A DNA stretch of 64,000 bases from Stictocephala bisonia (GCA_035578905.1 JAQJVL010000176.1:1025501-1089500), one strand, 5' to 3'; shown: positions 45,642 to 57,404, counted from the first letter of the stretch. Made by a program: numbers and translations. Notes: generated by a model not told the origin, from the sequence alone.

Positions 45642-47290
45642 TCAAAGAGTTCGCTATCTTCAACTTTTCTTTGTCTGAGGGAATTTTTCCTAAATACCTT
45701 AAAATCACAAAACCACCCCTTTGTTAAAAACAAACTCTAAAAGAACAGACCCCAATTCTTTCAAACCGATATCCATTACACCTACTTTTTTCAAAAATAT
45801 TTGACAAAATTGTACTCAACATACTTTAACTTCTTAGAAATAAACAATATTTTGTCTTCTTGTCAATTTGGCTTTATGCCCAACAAAAACACTGAATATG
45901 CAACTGCTTTTGCGTTGAATAAACTTCTTTTCTCTTTGAATTCCGGCGAGCACACTCTAGGTTTATTTTGTGATATAAGTAAAGCGTTTGATGTGGTCGA
46001 TCACCAGATCCTACTCAGCAAGCTTGAAATATATGAAATTCGTGGTGTAGCGCTTAAATGGTTTCAGTCTTATCTCACTGTCCGTGTTCAGTGCGTCCAA
46101 ATTCTCAACAATGAAAAGGTATATATGTCAAATTTTTCAACAGTCATAAAGGGAGTACTTCAGGGCTCAGTTTTGGGACCTCTATTATTCTTGTTATATA
46201 TTAATGACCTTCCTGATTTCCGTAGCAGTGAACAAAATAGATTTTTCTTACTGTTTCACCTTTTGCTTATGATTTTTTTTTTAAATATCTTTGATTTTTA
46301 ATCACAATAACTATCAAACCCTCTCTCAGCAATTTATTACAACATCATATCGACTTCTGAAATGGTTCATTGCTAATAAATTACATCTGAATCTAACAAA
46401 AACAGAACTTATCGAATTTCAATCACAGACAACACAGAATGTCCCGAATCATTTCCTTCTCAATAATAATACTTTAAATAGCGCGCTATCTAAAAAGTTT
46501 GTAAGTGTCCAAATAGATTTTAGTCTAAAATGGGACACTTACATAAATTATCTTGTAAAACAGCTTAATTCAACAATATTCGCTCTTAGGTGACTCTCGT
46601 CATTATCATCCTGGAAAACTCTCAAGCTGGGTTACGGTGGTTTTTTCAGTCTAGGATGAGCTATTGAATAATCTTCTGGGTTTTCTGCAGTGCCAATTCT
46701 TTTGAAAGAATTTTCCGTCTCCATAAGAGGGCTGTAAGGATCGTCTGGGGATAGCAACAATCACAGAGCTCTAGGGAGGTCTTCCGATCAAGTGGTACTC
46801 TCACTTTAGCATGCCTTTTAATATATCATTCAGCAGTTTTTATTTAAAAAAATAATAGTGACTTTCCTGTCTTAGAACACTCACAGTACAAGACACAAAC
46901 ATAATCTGGCTATCAATAAATTTAGATTGTCATTGTTTAAGAACTCATTATTCTGTCTTTGACCAAACATATTTAATTCTCTTCCTACCATACAAAAAGA
47001 CAAATTAGCTTGAAATAATTTAAAATTCTTTTAAAATACCACTTGATTGGGAGAGCTTATTACAGTCTTCAAGAAGCTCTCGAGGGGGCCACATGTTGAG
47101 AACAGATGGGTCACAATATCATAATGATATAAATCAGTTTAGTATTATTATTATTGCTATCTTTTTCCTGATTGTCATTTAAAAATTTTTTTATGATTGT
47201 ATATGTTATTATCATATATGAATTAATTGACATGGACAGGAAATTGTAATATGTTCTATTGTGTCAGTAAAGAAATTGAATTGAATTGAA
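45642..47290 (+). pseudogene. Dead 5'-truncated LINE inside the hAT element
   Basis: It starts mid-ORF with FAIFNFSLSEGIFPKYLKIT, then NNILSSCQFGFMPNKNTEYA, CDISKAFDVVDHQILLSKLE, WFQSYLTV, IKGVLQGSVLGPLLFLLYIN and DLPDF. The active site reads FAYD in place of FADD, next to a frameshift. LHLNLTKTELIEFQ and a thumb remnant follow. The tail is a GAATT repeat (47272-47290) after a GTAAAGAAATTG end. Its 5' truncation point lies at the TTAA site of the neighbouring transposon. Confidence 0.85.
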
Positions 47291-47432
47291 CAGTTGATAA
47301 ATATTTAAAATATTTTTAAAGAAAGGAAAATACGGACATATACCAGCTTTTCACTTTGTATGGTACGGACACAGAATATAAAATATAAACTGTCCGTACA
47401 AAATACGGATGTATGACAACCCTAATTAGAAC

Positions 47433-48189
47433 TATATTTACTAGGAATATAACGCAAGTTTTAATTTTACGTATATTTATGTTCATAGTACTATAAGATT
47501 GGCCCTATGTTAATTTATTAATTATTTATGCATAGGAGTATCTATTATAACCTTAGGCATATTTGTAAAAAATATGTGAATAATGAAAAGTACCTTGGTA
47601 TTTTGAAAAAAAATAAAATAAAGAATAATAATTGTTATTTCTTGGTTGTATGTGCTCATGTGTATGTTACTACTTATTTATGTTTTTACGAGATTTCGAT
47701 CACTCTGTTCTCTCTCTCATTTCTCTTTCCCAGACCATAATTTCCTTCTTCCTCGCCTTCTCCAACACTAGCAAACCAATAACCCATGGTTATGACATTT
47801 TCATTTCCTTCAGTATATTTAATGTCACTTCATACGTCGTACTGTGTACTCTATATTAGCTTCCGTAGTTGTTGCCATATACACTGGGACTTTCATAGTA
47901 CTCTTTGGTTAACATTTTATTTTTCCATGGTCCTGAAAAGATTATATGGTAATAATCTCCTAACAAAATTGTGGTCATCTCATCTTTAATATGACGAGGG
48001 TATCTATTGACATTTCACCTTGCAAATCTCTAGTAAAAATCTTGTGTTCGATGTACCTATCTTTTGGTTTGATTTATGTTTCACACCTCCTTTATCTTTT
48101 GCAGCCCCACTCGGAGATCCGATAAAGGGACTATTTAGCCTCTGGATTAATTCACTAAAGACTGTGGTCTTGGGATACCCTCAGATATT
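47433..48189. other. AT-rich, no recognised gene
   Basis: Right flank of the hAT element. Nothing supportable. Confidence 0.3.
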
Positions 48190-48440
48190 TAATGTGTAGG
48201 TTTCCCCTTTCCTTCCAATGCCGTTGGACCCCCTTAGATTCGTCCACTCTCAAGGCAATAAGATGGGATGACGGCTTAGCCTGGTTAACTCAGCCCCTGT
48301 CTATGAAGGTGCACCGGGACTGCGCCGCAAGGGTTAGGTATAGCACCGGCTCTGCACCGCGACCAAATGTACCCCCTCAAAACGCACCGGGACTGCGCCG
48401 CAGCGGCGTTCCGTGTGACGATTCCATTCCCGGAAAATGT
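48190..48440. other. GC-rich patch of unknown nature
   Basis: This segment is unusually GC-rich for the window. A 19-bp word, GCACCGGGACTGCGCCGCA, occurs twice about 70 bp apart (about 48311 and 48381). A 99-codon open frame crosses it but resembles nothing known to me. It could be a promoter-like island or a repeat remnant. Confidence 0.35.
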
Positions 48441-49380
48441 CAAGGAATGGTTTTCTCTTCATTTTCATCCTATCTCAATGCATGTTTATGAACTCTCAAT
48501 AAAATAGTAAAGGTATTTCATTGTGCTAATTAAATGTTGTAATAAGTTCCGATCTATGCAAGGGGTTTAGATGAATCTAAACATATAAAATTCTCTGATT
48601 ACTTGCAATAACATAATTTCTTTTATTTATTTCAAAACTAATGTTTTAAGAATGAAAAATAAATAATATGAAATTTAACACTTTTCTATTGATATAATTT
48701 ATTATTTTAAACTAATATTGGTGAAAATCAAGCTGATGGAAAATAATTGAGGTTCGATTAAATCTCTGCTAGATAAAAGTATTATACTTAAAAAGTAAAA
48801 ACAAATGTCAACTAACAAATCAAACAGGTAAAAAATGTACACTATTCAATCAAAAAGCCAGATAATTGTATATAAAAATTATAAATGAAATTAGAAACTA
48901 CAAATCACAAAAGTACACAAGTTAGGTAAAAGAAGGAACAACAACAAAAAATATTAAATTTCAAAATACAAATTATTAATGTACACAAGTCAGTTTGTAA
49001 TGTCACATACGAGATTATAAATTATTAAGCTGTTTATATAATTGTAGTTAATCTAACACCGTGCACTTATTTTTAAATAAGTGTATAGTAGGTAAGTTGA
49101 TAATTCAAACAAATTTACAAAATATACAATTTAGTCAAATCACTCTATTAAAAATTCCAAATATAGGAATTCGAGAGATGAAAATGTTAATAAAAAAATG
49201 TACAATACAAAATTATAAATAATGAAGTTAAACTTTCCATAAATATACAATTTAGTTGGAAAGTTTACTAAACAAAGTTCCAAATGTAAAAGTTCAATTG
49301 TTAAAAATTACGAATATACATAAGTTAATCAGAAAATCTAATAAAACAATTATAAATTATTAAGTTAAATTAAAACATAC
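48441..49380. other. Very AT-rich, no recognised gene
   Basis: A loosely repeated phrase (AATTATAAATTATTAAGTT, ACACAAGTTAG, CAAATATACAATTTAGT) recurs between 48900 and 49370, suggesting an old degenerate tandem repeat. No gene. Confidence 0.35.
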
Positions 49381-49394
49381 TGCTGTATTTCAAA

Positions 49395-49690
49395 CGACCT
49401 TTAGCGAAACACATCTCGAAAATTCACAATGTCTACTTGACCATTTTTAAGTAGTTCAAGTTTCTTTTCAATGAGTTTTAGAAATATTACAGTTTGTTTC
49501 TTTCTTCAAGGTGACTCGCGATTTTGTGCACTGGCGTGTCATATGTAATGCCAATGTAGGTGTCCTGCTGAGCCTCCTTGATGGATTCAACGAAGGATGA
49601 GGAGACGAACACGATTTCTTAAACTTAGCCTAATGTGAAAGCTTCCCCATGAGTTCGTCGTTTTCCACAAATCCGAAGAATCTAGGCCGT
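49395..49690 (-). pseudogene. Unidentified coding remnant
   Basis: The minus strand reads FFGFVENDELMGKLSH, a stop, then after a shift IVFVSSSFVESIKEAQQDTY and IGITYDTPVHKIASHLEERN, then KL. Beyond that the frame fills with stops. The composition and codon use look like former protein-coding sequence, and the local GC is higher than the surroundings. I do not recognise the family. It could be a retro-pseudogene or transposase scrap. Confidence 0.35.
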
Positions 49691-49830
49691 AATTGTGTGT
49701 AGGGAACTTGGCATCACTTTTACAGACGTATGAATTTTACATATTCATTTTACATACAAAATGAATCCTTAATGTACAGTTAATTATCATACATTGTGTT
49801 CTTAATACATCCAAGGATCAAGGGTTACAG

Positions 49831-50028
<198 letters not shown>

Positions 50029-50264
50029 TATCTATTTGAATGTAAATTATAATATTTATGAAATTTTAGCACCTGTTTGAACACAGTATAATATAAATAT
50101 ACAGTAGTGAAGCTTATTCTTGAGAAAAATTCAACCGTCTTGACGCTAGCGCTCGTAGTGGTCACATCGCCGAGCTACGCAAGTGACTAACCCATCCTTA
50201 TATATTATACGTGAAGTTGTTTTTTATCAGACCAGATTTGAAAATCAGACCAACACTACGTGGT

Positions 50265-50448
50265 TCGGATTCCACGTAAATCTGTACGTCCCATAGTTTC
50301 CCTGGCTATTGGGCTATTAATAAATAGTCCTTTCTGAGCTAAGTCGAACTCAGATAGTCACAATGACTACACTCGTTCATCTACACTCATCACACTCATA
50401 CACGCCTCATATTCGCCCATATCTCTACATCGGCGTCTTGTACCACTG
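50265..50448 (+). mobile_element. SINE-like repeat, GGCGTCTT family, copy 6
   Basis: It reads GGTTCGGATTCCACGTAAAT, CCCTGGCTATTGGGCTATTA, CTCAGATAGTCACAATGACT, ATCTACACTCATCACACTCA and CGCCCATATCTCTACATCGG, ending CGTCTTGTAC. The start carries a B-box-like GGTTCGGATTCC. It runs straight into a minisatellite at its 3' end. Confidence 0.65.
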
Positions 50449-50550
50449 TACGTGTATGAGTGGGTGGGTGGGTCAATACCACTGTACGTGTATGCATGGG
50501 CAGGTGGGTCAATACTACTGCACGTGTATACATGGGCGGGTGGGTCATGG
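50446..50550. repeat. 36-bp GTGGG-rich minisatellite, locus 2
   Basis: About three units of TACCACTGTACGTGTATG, then GGTGGGTGGGTCAA-like sequence, spaced about 36-38 bp. It belongs to the same family as 16.2, 57.4 and 63.4 kb. Confidence 0.8.
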
Positions 50551-50639
50551 CATGGATATTTATAGTAAATATATGACAGTATTAAAACTTAATGTAAATT
50601 ATTATACTGGTTAAAATTATAGCAGTCATTCCTACAGAA

Positions 50640-51300
50640 TTCCACATTCAGACCATTGTTTCAAGTTAAATTCTCGAACTTCCAGTATCAAGCTGCCGAA
50701 TAATTGGTCTTCCAGTTGTGGGATAAGAAATCTCCAACAGTGTAAAAGGCCTCGGAAATGAGAATCCTTTTAAACATGCCTTTTGCTCAATGTTGCTTTT
50801 ATACTCTATGGGAAAACTTTTCATCAACGCACATCTGCTTGTGAGGGAAAGTGCTTGTAAGTTACTGCTGCACGATTATATAACTATATCTGTGTCTGTT
50901 TGGAGAAAATTATCTATTTCACTGCATTGGGTGAGCACAGACTTGAAAATCCAATAAAAAGCATTCTCTAAAATATAAATCCAAGGCAATGTCAACAGCT
51001 TTAATGACTTAAACACAAGGTTGTGATCTAAACTTCAGTTTAGACATCATTCTTACCCCATGTTTTTTCAGTTTAAAGAGTTGCGACTAAGGAACAGCCG
51101 CCCAAAAGAACAAAGCCATACAAGGCAGGATAGATGAGGCCATGATACACTGCAAGCAAGACTTGATCAAGGAATATCTTACAGGGTTCTCAGGACATGA
51201 ATCTCAGATGACAACTTGGAGCAAGCCATATCAGTATGATTGGTCCAAGATGATCCCTGGTAGTTCTGGGGGAGTTTATTTTAAGATTTATATAATTATT
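50640..51300 (-). pseudogene. Dead LINE fragment (RT thumb and C-terminus)
   Basis: The minus strand reads LAVYHGLIYPALYGFVLLGG and CSLVATL (the aYyGLIyP..YG..LWG block), KLKKHGVRMMSKLKFRSQ and DIALDLYFRECFLL. Stops interrupt it. The 5' portion, including the active site, is absent. The boundaries are approximate. Confidence 0.55.
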
Positions 51301-51338
51301 ATTGATATTATTTTAAGATTGATTACTGGCCTAATGCT

Positions 51339-51510
51339 GGTATGGTGGCTCAGTGGATAAAGCTTTGGACTGCGAAGGGCCTGTCTAAGGTTCGAATCCC
51401 CACTGAGCCAACGGTCGGTACTTCACTCGTTGAATAAAGTTGACGCACAGGCCTTGCAGGCCCATGTCAACTGGCGAGTGAAGTTAATTGAAAAAAAAAA
51501 AAATAAAATA
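51339..51510 (+). mobile_element. tRNA-derived SINE, family B, copy 2 with poly-A tail
   Basis: A box GGTGGCTCAGTGGATAAAG, B box GGTTCGAATCC (51389-51399), body CCACTGAGCCAACGGTCGGT, ACTTCACTCGTTG and GCACAGGCCTTGCAGGCCC, then an A-rich tail of about 15 bp. It matches 21085-21240 over its whole body. The intact B box and tail suggest a fairly young copy. Confidence 0.85.
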
Positions 51511-52104
51511 ATGCTTGAAACAATTATCTAATAATGTGTCATGGATTATACAGAAAGTGCCTGGGTTTGATTTGTATTGGATTTTATGTGTTATTACTTG
51601 TGATCCAGGGCGATTTTGGACTCATTCTGGAGGAAGAACTTTCAATTTGAAGTTCAGTTAGGAACTGTTTGAACATTTCATTGAGAATGCTTATTAAGGT
51701 ATTCAACATATAATAATTAATTTTTTTGTAAAAATACTATGATTTACTATTGTCAAGATTAAAATGTAATGCATTTAATTTAAACATATGATGGGTTGTT
51801 TCTGATTTTGCTGGGATATTCTGTACAGTATTAGATCAGGAAATAAAGCATAAGATTTTTTTGTTAATACAAATAACATTGGAATAAGAATCTTTGGTTA
51901 TGGTTTAGTACTTTTTGCATGTGACCTTTCATGATTGTTCAGGGCCCTGGAGTAGCAAGCAGTTCCCACATTAAATTAAATGTTTGTCTGGTTTTTAAAA
52001 TTCACCTTGAGAAAAATAACATAAGCCAAACATTAAAATAATTTACAATTATGAAAAGCATATCTGAGAATTGATTTTAAATAAATGTCCTCATATATAC
52101 ATTA
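51511..52104. other. No recognised gene
   Basis: AT-rich sequence between a SINE and an interspersed repeat. Confidence 0.3.
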
Positions 52105-52649
52105 ACTAGAGGACACCCCTGCATGCTTCGCATGCCAACCCCGATGCTCGCTGCAATTGATACACCTCGGCCTTCGGCCTCGGCATGTAACTATTCAATA
52201 CAAAAAATAGGAGATTAACTATATAACATAAAATCACAATATTAAATTTAGTTACAGTATCTCACTCACACTAATTGCTTTGCCACCTATTTAGCCTATT
52301 TTAAGAGTGTTCATTTCATTTATTTTTCTTTAACAGCTGAAGATTAAACTCATAGTAAAATATTAAATAGTATTATGTCAAACATTCAAAATAGACATGT
52401 TTATTTATTTACAAAACAGCTGTTATTAATTTACTAAAATCAACCCAATGTTATCCTTATGGACCAATCTTTTAAGGGTGCTTTATACCCCTTAGGAGTA
52501 CTTTATCAAGATGAAAATACTTTAGTTGTCCTATTTAAGTTCTAAAGAAACAGTGTACAAAATTTCAGCTCTCTACCTACATGGGAAGTTGGAGAATTAG
52601 TGATGAGTGAGTCAATCAGTGAGGGCTTTGCCTTTTATATATATAGATT
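52105..52649 (+). repeat. Interspersed repeat, longer copy
   Basis: It begins CTAGAGGACACCCCTGCATG and has two small hairpins at its head (GCATGCTTCGCATGC and CCTCGGCCTTCGGCCTCGG). It ends GAGTGAGTCAATCAGTGAGG, then GCTTTGCC and TATATATATAGATT. The 3' 160 bp match 1720-1883. A non-coding dispersed element of unknown class. Confidence 0.65.
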
Positions 52650-52754
52650 AATTAATAATTCAATTCAATTTAATTGTATCCTTAATATGTTGCTGATAGG
52701 ATAAATGGTGAATATGGATTATATTAGGATGTATGTTGATGTGTATTTATTTAT

Positions 52755-53130
52755 TTATTCACAAGACGCCGATGTGTAGATGAACTAAATATGGTATTTG
52801 TTATTAACTAAGGTTTAATCATCCTCAGACAGGGCATTTTTCTACCAGTATATTAACCCTCCGATGGTTTAATAGAGCAATAAAAGATCATACAGCTTAT
52901 TGTAAAATCTGAAGCACATAGTTTTAGTTAGCTAACTAACGAGCCCGATACGCAGTTCTCTTCTAGACGAGATCCAAATCCAAGCCATAATCTGACACAG
53001 ACTCCCAGACTATCTTTCCACTAGCAACTATTGAGTGAATGCTGTGACAGTTCTGAGACTAAGACAGCTGATAACAGGATCTATCGCCTACAATTTACTC
53101 ACACTTTTCTACCAAGTAGTTGTTGTCTCA
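52755..53130 (-). mobile_element. SINE-like repeat, GGCGTCTT family, copy 7
   Basis: Tail TATTTATTCACAAGACGCCG on the left, then a diverged body with CATCCTCAGACAGGGCATTT, GACTCCCAGACTATC and GAGTGAATGCTGTG. It is the most diverged of the long copies. Confidence 0.5.
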
Positions 53131-53249
53131 GATTGAACATGGAGCAATAATAAATAAATTATAAACAATACTTTGCAACATCACAAGTAATTATATAAAT
53201 TAAATACTATGCCTCACTTTAACAAACATAATATAGTAATATTATTACT

Positions 53250-53665
53250 ATTCAGTAGTAAGACGCCGATCGTAGAGATATGGAGGAATATGAGTGTAAT
53301 GATTGTAAATAAATGAGTGTAGTCATTGTTACTAACTGAAATCAACTGTTCCTCAGAAAGAGCTATTTATTAATAGCCCAATAGCCAGGGCGACTAAGGG
53401 ACCTACAGTAAAGACGTATAATCCAAACCACGTGTTGGTCTGATTTTCAGCTGACTGACAAGTCTTACACTCAGTTATCTTCCTTACATAACATCTGAAT
53501 CTTGACTACCATTCAACATGGACAGTCCAGACTTTTCTAGTTGTGTCCATGTCGATGGCAACCACTGAGCGGATGCTGTGTCGGGATTAAGAGGACCGAG
53601 CATAGAACCTATCACCTACAATCTCCTCAGCACTTTGTCCCCAAGAAGCTGTGCTACATAAGTCA
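53250..53665 (-). mobile_element. SINE-like repeat, GGCGTCTT family, copy 8 (long)
   Basis: It aligns with 26488-26910 end to end: AAGACGCCGATCGTAGAGAT, CTGTTCCTCAGAAAGAGC, AGCCCAATAGCCAGGGC, CATTCAACATGGACAG, TTTTCTAGTTGTGTCCATG and CAGCACTTTGTCC. Together with that copy it defines a consensus of about 415 bp. Confidence 0.65.
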
Positions 53666-55570
53666 TACAAATTTACATTGTCTATATTCACACAATTTAA
53701 GTTTCAGCTATTCTGTTTTGTACTGGTACGTCCAAAATGTGGTTGTAGGCTTTTCATTACTTAGTAGTCTAATTTGTCATTATATTGGTAGAAGGTCATT
53801 AGTAGTCATATAAGTTTGCACGTTGGTAGGATAGCTGTTGGTGGTAATTTATGTCCATTGTTTGTTAAGAAACTATTATTATTGCAGTGGTGTTTGTCCA
53901 AGAGGAAAGCTGTTGGTGACTACAAATAACTTCCCACCTCTACACATATAGAGCTGTTGACCCATCACCCATACATGAACTGTGATTGTGACCCACTCGT
54001 ACACTTACAGTCATTTAGTCTTGTGTGTTAGTGTTGGATAGTTTGTAGCTGGGACGTCGGTTGTCTTCTATGAACAAAAAGCTATAAGAGGACTGTCAAT
54101 AGTCATATATGCCCAAAGGTTAATTGAGGTAGTGAAATTCTTTTGAAATTTGAGTGGGAATTGAACTGGCTAAAGTAAATTTATATGTATGGTGGTCAAT
54201 GATAAAAACTTCAATGAACATGTTTAACGATACTTTAAATTAGTTAATTTATATAAGAACTGAAGAAGACAAAGAAGAAGAATTCAAGTAAGAAGAGATA
54301 AAAAAGGAGCTTAGCTTAATTAAATTAGTTATAAGTAAGTGTGAGGTGTTTCATGGAATCTGGCTGATATATCTGTCTGAGTTCTCTGCTGCACACCACC
54401 AAAAGACGGATTAGAGTAAGATATCCAAAATAAATTATGAGTGTGCTTGAAATTCTTAATGTGGCACTGAGAACTTGACAGCCTTAATAGTAGACATACA
54501 ACTTACTGTCGGTGGGCTAAAATATGTTCTTCTATTGAAACCACGTGGTTCATATTTATTATTATGAGCTATAGTGAACACTGTATGACCTAAAGGTCCA
54601 CCATGAATTTTTTAAATTTAAAATCAGCAAGTATGACATTTAAAGTTTCACACATTTTCCTATATAAAAATACTAAATTAAAAAAAATCAAGTCATGGTT
54701 CACTTAAAAATCAGTGAGAGCAATAGAAAAAGACAGCACACTTGTTTGTATTGTGCACCTTAAACCCCAATACTCAGATTGGTCAAGTTTTGAATGCCTT
54801 CCCTGTTGACGCTCGAGCTGGAGTGTCTTCGTCTGTCTGTGTCTTCTTCTTGCTGACCAGTGTGCAACCTCATGCCGCTCAGTCAACTATGTTACCTTTT
54901 CTATGTTACCTCTCATATCACAATTACCTTTTCTTCACCTATCAAATAACACTTAATGTTAATATGTTACGATAAAATCATGATTACGGGTTGAATAATT
55001 GAAATAGAAATCCATTTTTTGTATTTTTTATGAAGCAAAATGCCTGATGTTGTCCACTTAATACAAGATATAACCTTTAACAAAATGGAACTGCAATGTT
55101 TGAAAAGGTTCTTGATAGACATTTGTTGTTTTATGGTGATTTAAGTAAAGTTTGGGGATGTCCAAGAACATCATCTTTGACTGTTTAGCTTATAAGGGAG
55201 GACCGGCATATTGCCCTAGTCTTAAATGTCAACCTCAGAAAAGAGTAGGTTATGGGACTGTTATGTCTTCCACAGTTTATAAGACTTCTTGATTCCTCAA
55301 AAGTGTACTCAAGTTGGAGAACAGTTATATCCATAGGTTAGGGAAAGGATAAATCCATAGGATATATAACTTTTCTCTAAATACAATAGTTTCTTCACCA
55401 GAGAAGGATATACAATTAGCCTTTCCTCAGTACTACAGCTTTTAGATGATTGAAGCCTACTTTCCAGGAAGTAAGCCTACATCACAATGATTCAGTAAAC
55501 CAGATCTTAATATGGGACTAGAAATCTTGGAAGGTTGTTTCAAAGAAAACTAAGGGGAGATAGAAGGGAA
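53666..55570. other. No recognised gene
   Basis: Mostly AT-rich. A weak instance of the GTGGG minisatellite (CACCCATACATGAACTG, GACCCACTCGTACACTTAC) is at about 53935-54010. No exon with family resemblance was found. Confidence 0.35.
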
Positions 55571-55902
55571 TGAATTAACTATTTTAAGATATTTATTTTG
55601 ATACTTTAGGGACCTCCTTGGCAATAACCGAGAGGACTACCATTCTACCGGCATGGGAAGGATGCAGCACTTTTCTGGTGACTGGACTAATCCAGAAGCC
55701 CTTAGATTGTGCAAGAATTGCAGTACATTTGCCCATAGGCGGAGCCAGAAGATTATACCATGGCGTTCAGTCATTACTTTTTGTACGGTTCAAGGAATTA
55801 CAATGTTATTTCTTTAAATGTATTTATGTTATCTTTAAATTTACTTTAATAAATATTCATATTATATCTAGATCACACTTCCAAAACCGGTGATCAAGCC
55901 CA

Positions 55903-56335
55903 TGTAGATCAGACTTCTGGAACCTTCTATATTACAGTGGCGCTTTATATTAAGACACCCCTCGACCGACTATCTTAAAGTAGCCCATTGTAGCTTGTAG
56001 ACAGTCTCAATAGAGAGCCAGTCAGTGTCAGTGGCGGCTTGAGTCTTCAGCCTGGAGTGGAAGTAACAGTCAAGCGATAAGTACATAACAGTGACAGTTC
56101 ACGAGCAGTGGCAGATATTGTATGGATATAAACTCTTGTGTTAACTATTGTAAATAATAGTTGTTTAATTAAAAGTCTTAAAATAGTGTCTGTCTAGTAA
56201 TTTATATTTGTAAATATTTAGTGGTGTGTAGTTTAGCTATTTAGTGAAATAGCTGAACTAAATTGTACAGTGGGATTACCTTATTATTTAGGACCCTGTT
56301 GGAGCGTAACAATAAGTTCCTAACAAATTTCTACA
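55903..56335. mobile_element. Candidate solo LTR
   Basis: It begins TGTAGATCAG and ends TTTCTACA, giving TG...CA termini within a 6-bp inverted repeat (TGTAGA/TCTACA). Its 433-bp length is typical of an insect LTR. A possible polyadenylation region (AATTAAAAGTCTTAAAATAG) is at about 56167. No gag/pol follows on either side, and I do not see a matching 4-6 bp duplication of the flanks, so this stays tentative. Confidence 0.3.
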
Positions 56336-57328
56336 TCAGGGTGCAAAAGGGTAGTTATGGATGAAGAAAATAAAAATCGCACACAATATATATTTAAATT
56401 TAATATTATATTCATCATATATATATAACATACACGACAATAAACATACAAAAAGTAAGTTAAATGGACAGTTCCCCACTATATTTTAGCTTACTGTATA
56501 CAACATTTATATACAAGCTTTTACACATACAAATATTGTCTATTAATTGTCTACACAAAATATATAGGCCAGATATGTAGATATACGAATTAAAGTTGCT
56601 TTCTTCTCAGAGATGTTCTGGATAACTGAGTTAGTTAATATACAAATAAATTATCCAATGACGAATTACCTCTTGAAGCAGTCCAGTAGAAACTCTTAAA
56701 GCAGTCTGTACAACCTTCAATATTATAACTTTACAGTCATATTCCTATCTAATAATAGAAACAGTAAATTAAACCAATAATACTAAATGAAAGCAATTTA
56801 TAGCTATAATGACTTACTGCAGTTAAACTTGTACTAAATCATTAATCAAAACAATAGTGTCAAGTGAATACCATTTTATATTTTTTATGATTTTACAGTG
56901 GAAAACTTACAATGACAGAAGGAATTTTAATATTTCTATACAACTGTCTCCTGCAACTTCATTAAATATTTCGATCTTTTTATATTTTATAGATACTTTA
57001 GTCTAGAATGCTTGAATAGTTTTAAAATAAATAATATTTTACTTAATTTAAATTAATGAAAAATAAAAAATTAATCAATTTACAGAATTTGTTTTGATAG
57101 TTACCAGTGGCTTTTGGAATTAAATATTTTGATGTGTACAAAGCATTGTACAAAGATTTTTTAATAAAGTTTAGCTTAGTTTTTCCTATATTTGTATTTT
57201 TATCATACCTTTTAGTAACAAAACACCACATGATATAAATATAGTAACACAATTATATTGTGTTTTCAATGCAGATAAAATTTAGACAATGAAATAAAGA
57301 GTTTCTTAGTATTATATGTTGTAAAATT
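56336..57328. other. No recognised gene
   Basis: Very AT-rich. Nothing supportable. Confidence 0.35.
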
Positions 57329-57362
57329 CACAACAAGTGAGACCATAGTACAGGACTATTGA
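57329..57362. repeat. Single diverged copy of the 36-bp satellite unit
   Basis: CACAACAAGTGAGACCATAG and TACAGGACTATT differ from the array unit at only a few positions. The copy stands alone about 200 bp left of the array. Confidence 0.8.
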
Positions 57363-57404
57363 AACTAGTCCCCACACGTAGGCCCCATAAATACGTAAAT
57401 AAAT

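Larger units (their letters stand above)
42296..47424. mobile_element. Decayed hAT element holding two later insertions
   Basis: The left end begins TAGGTTTTCCATACA. The right end, inverted, begins TAGGGTTGTCATACATCCGT. Both carry subterminal copies of an AAAATACGGACA motif (twice on the left, several times on the right). Flanks are GTTAGGAC (42288-42295) and ATTAGAAC (47425-47432), an 8-bp duplication with two mismatches, the length expected for hAT. What remains of the hAT itself is about 0.85 kb: the transposase C-terminus on the left and a short piece on the right. The rest is a LINE (45642-47290) and a TTAA transposon (43012-45637). Confidence 0.75.

Noticed and set aside
48192..48491. 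99-codon plus-strand ORF in the GC-rich patch as a gene
   Set aside because: No domain, no splice-site logic and no start context could be supported; GC-rich DNA gives long frames by chance.
54704..54886. 60-codon minus-strand ORF rich in Arg/Gln
   Set aside because: No family resemblance, no splice sites and no neighbouring coding sequence could be found.
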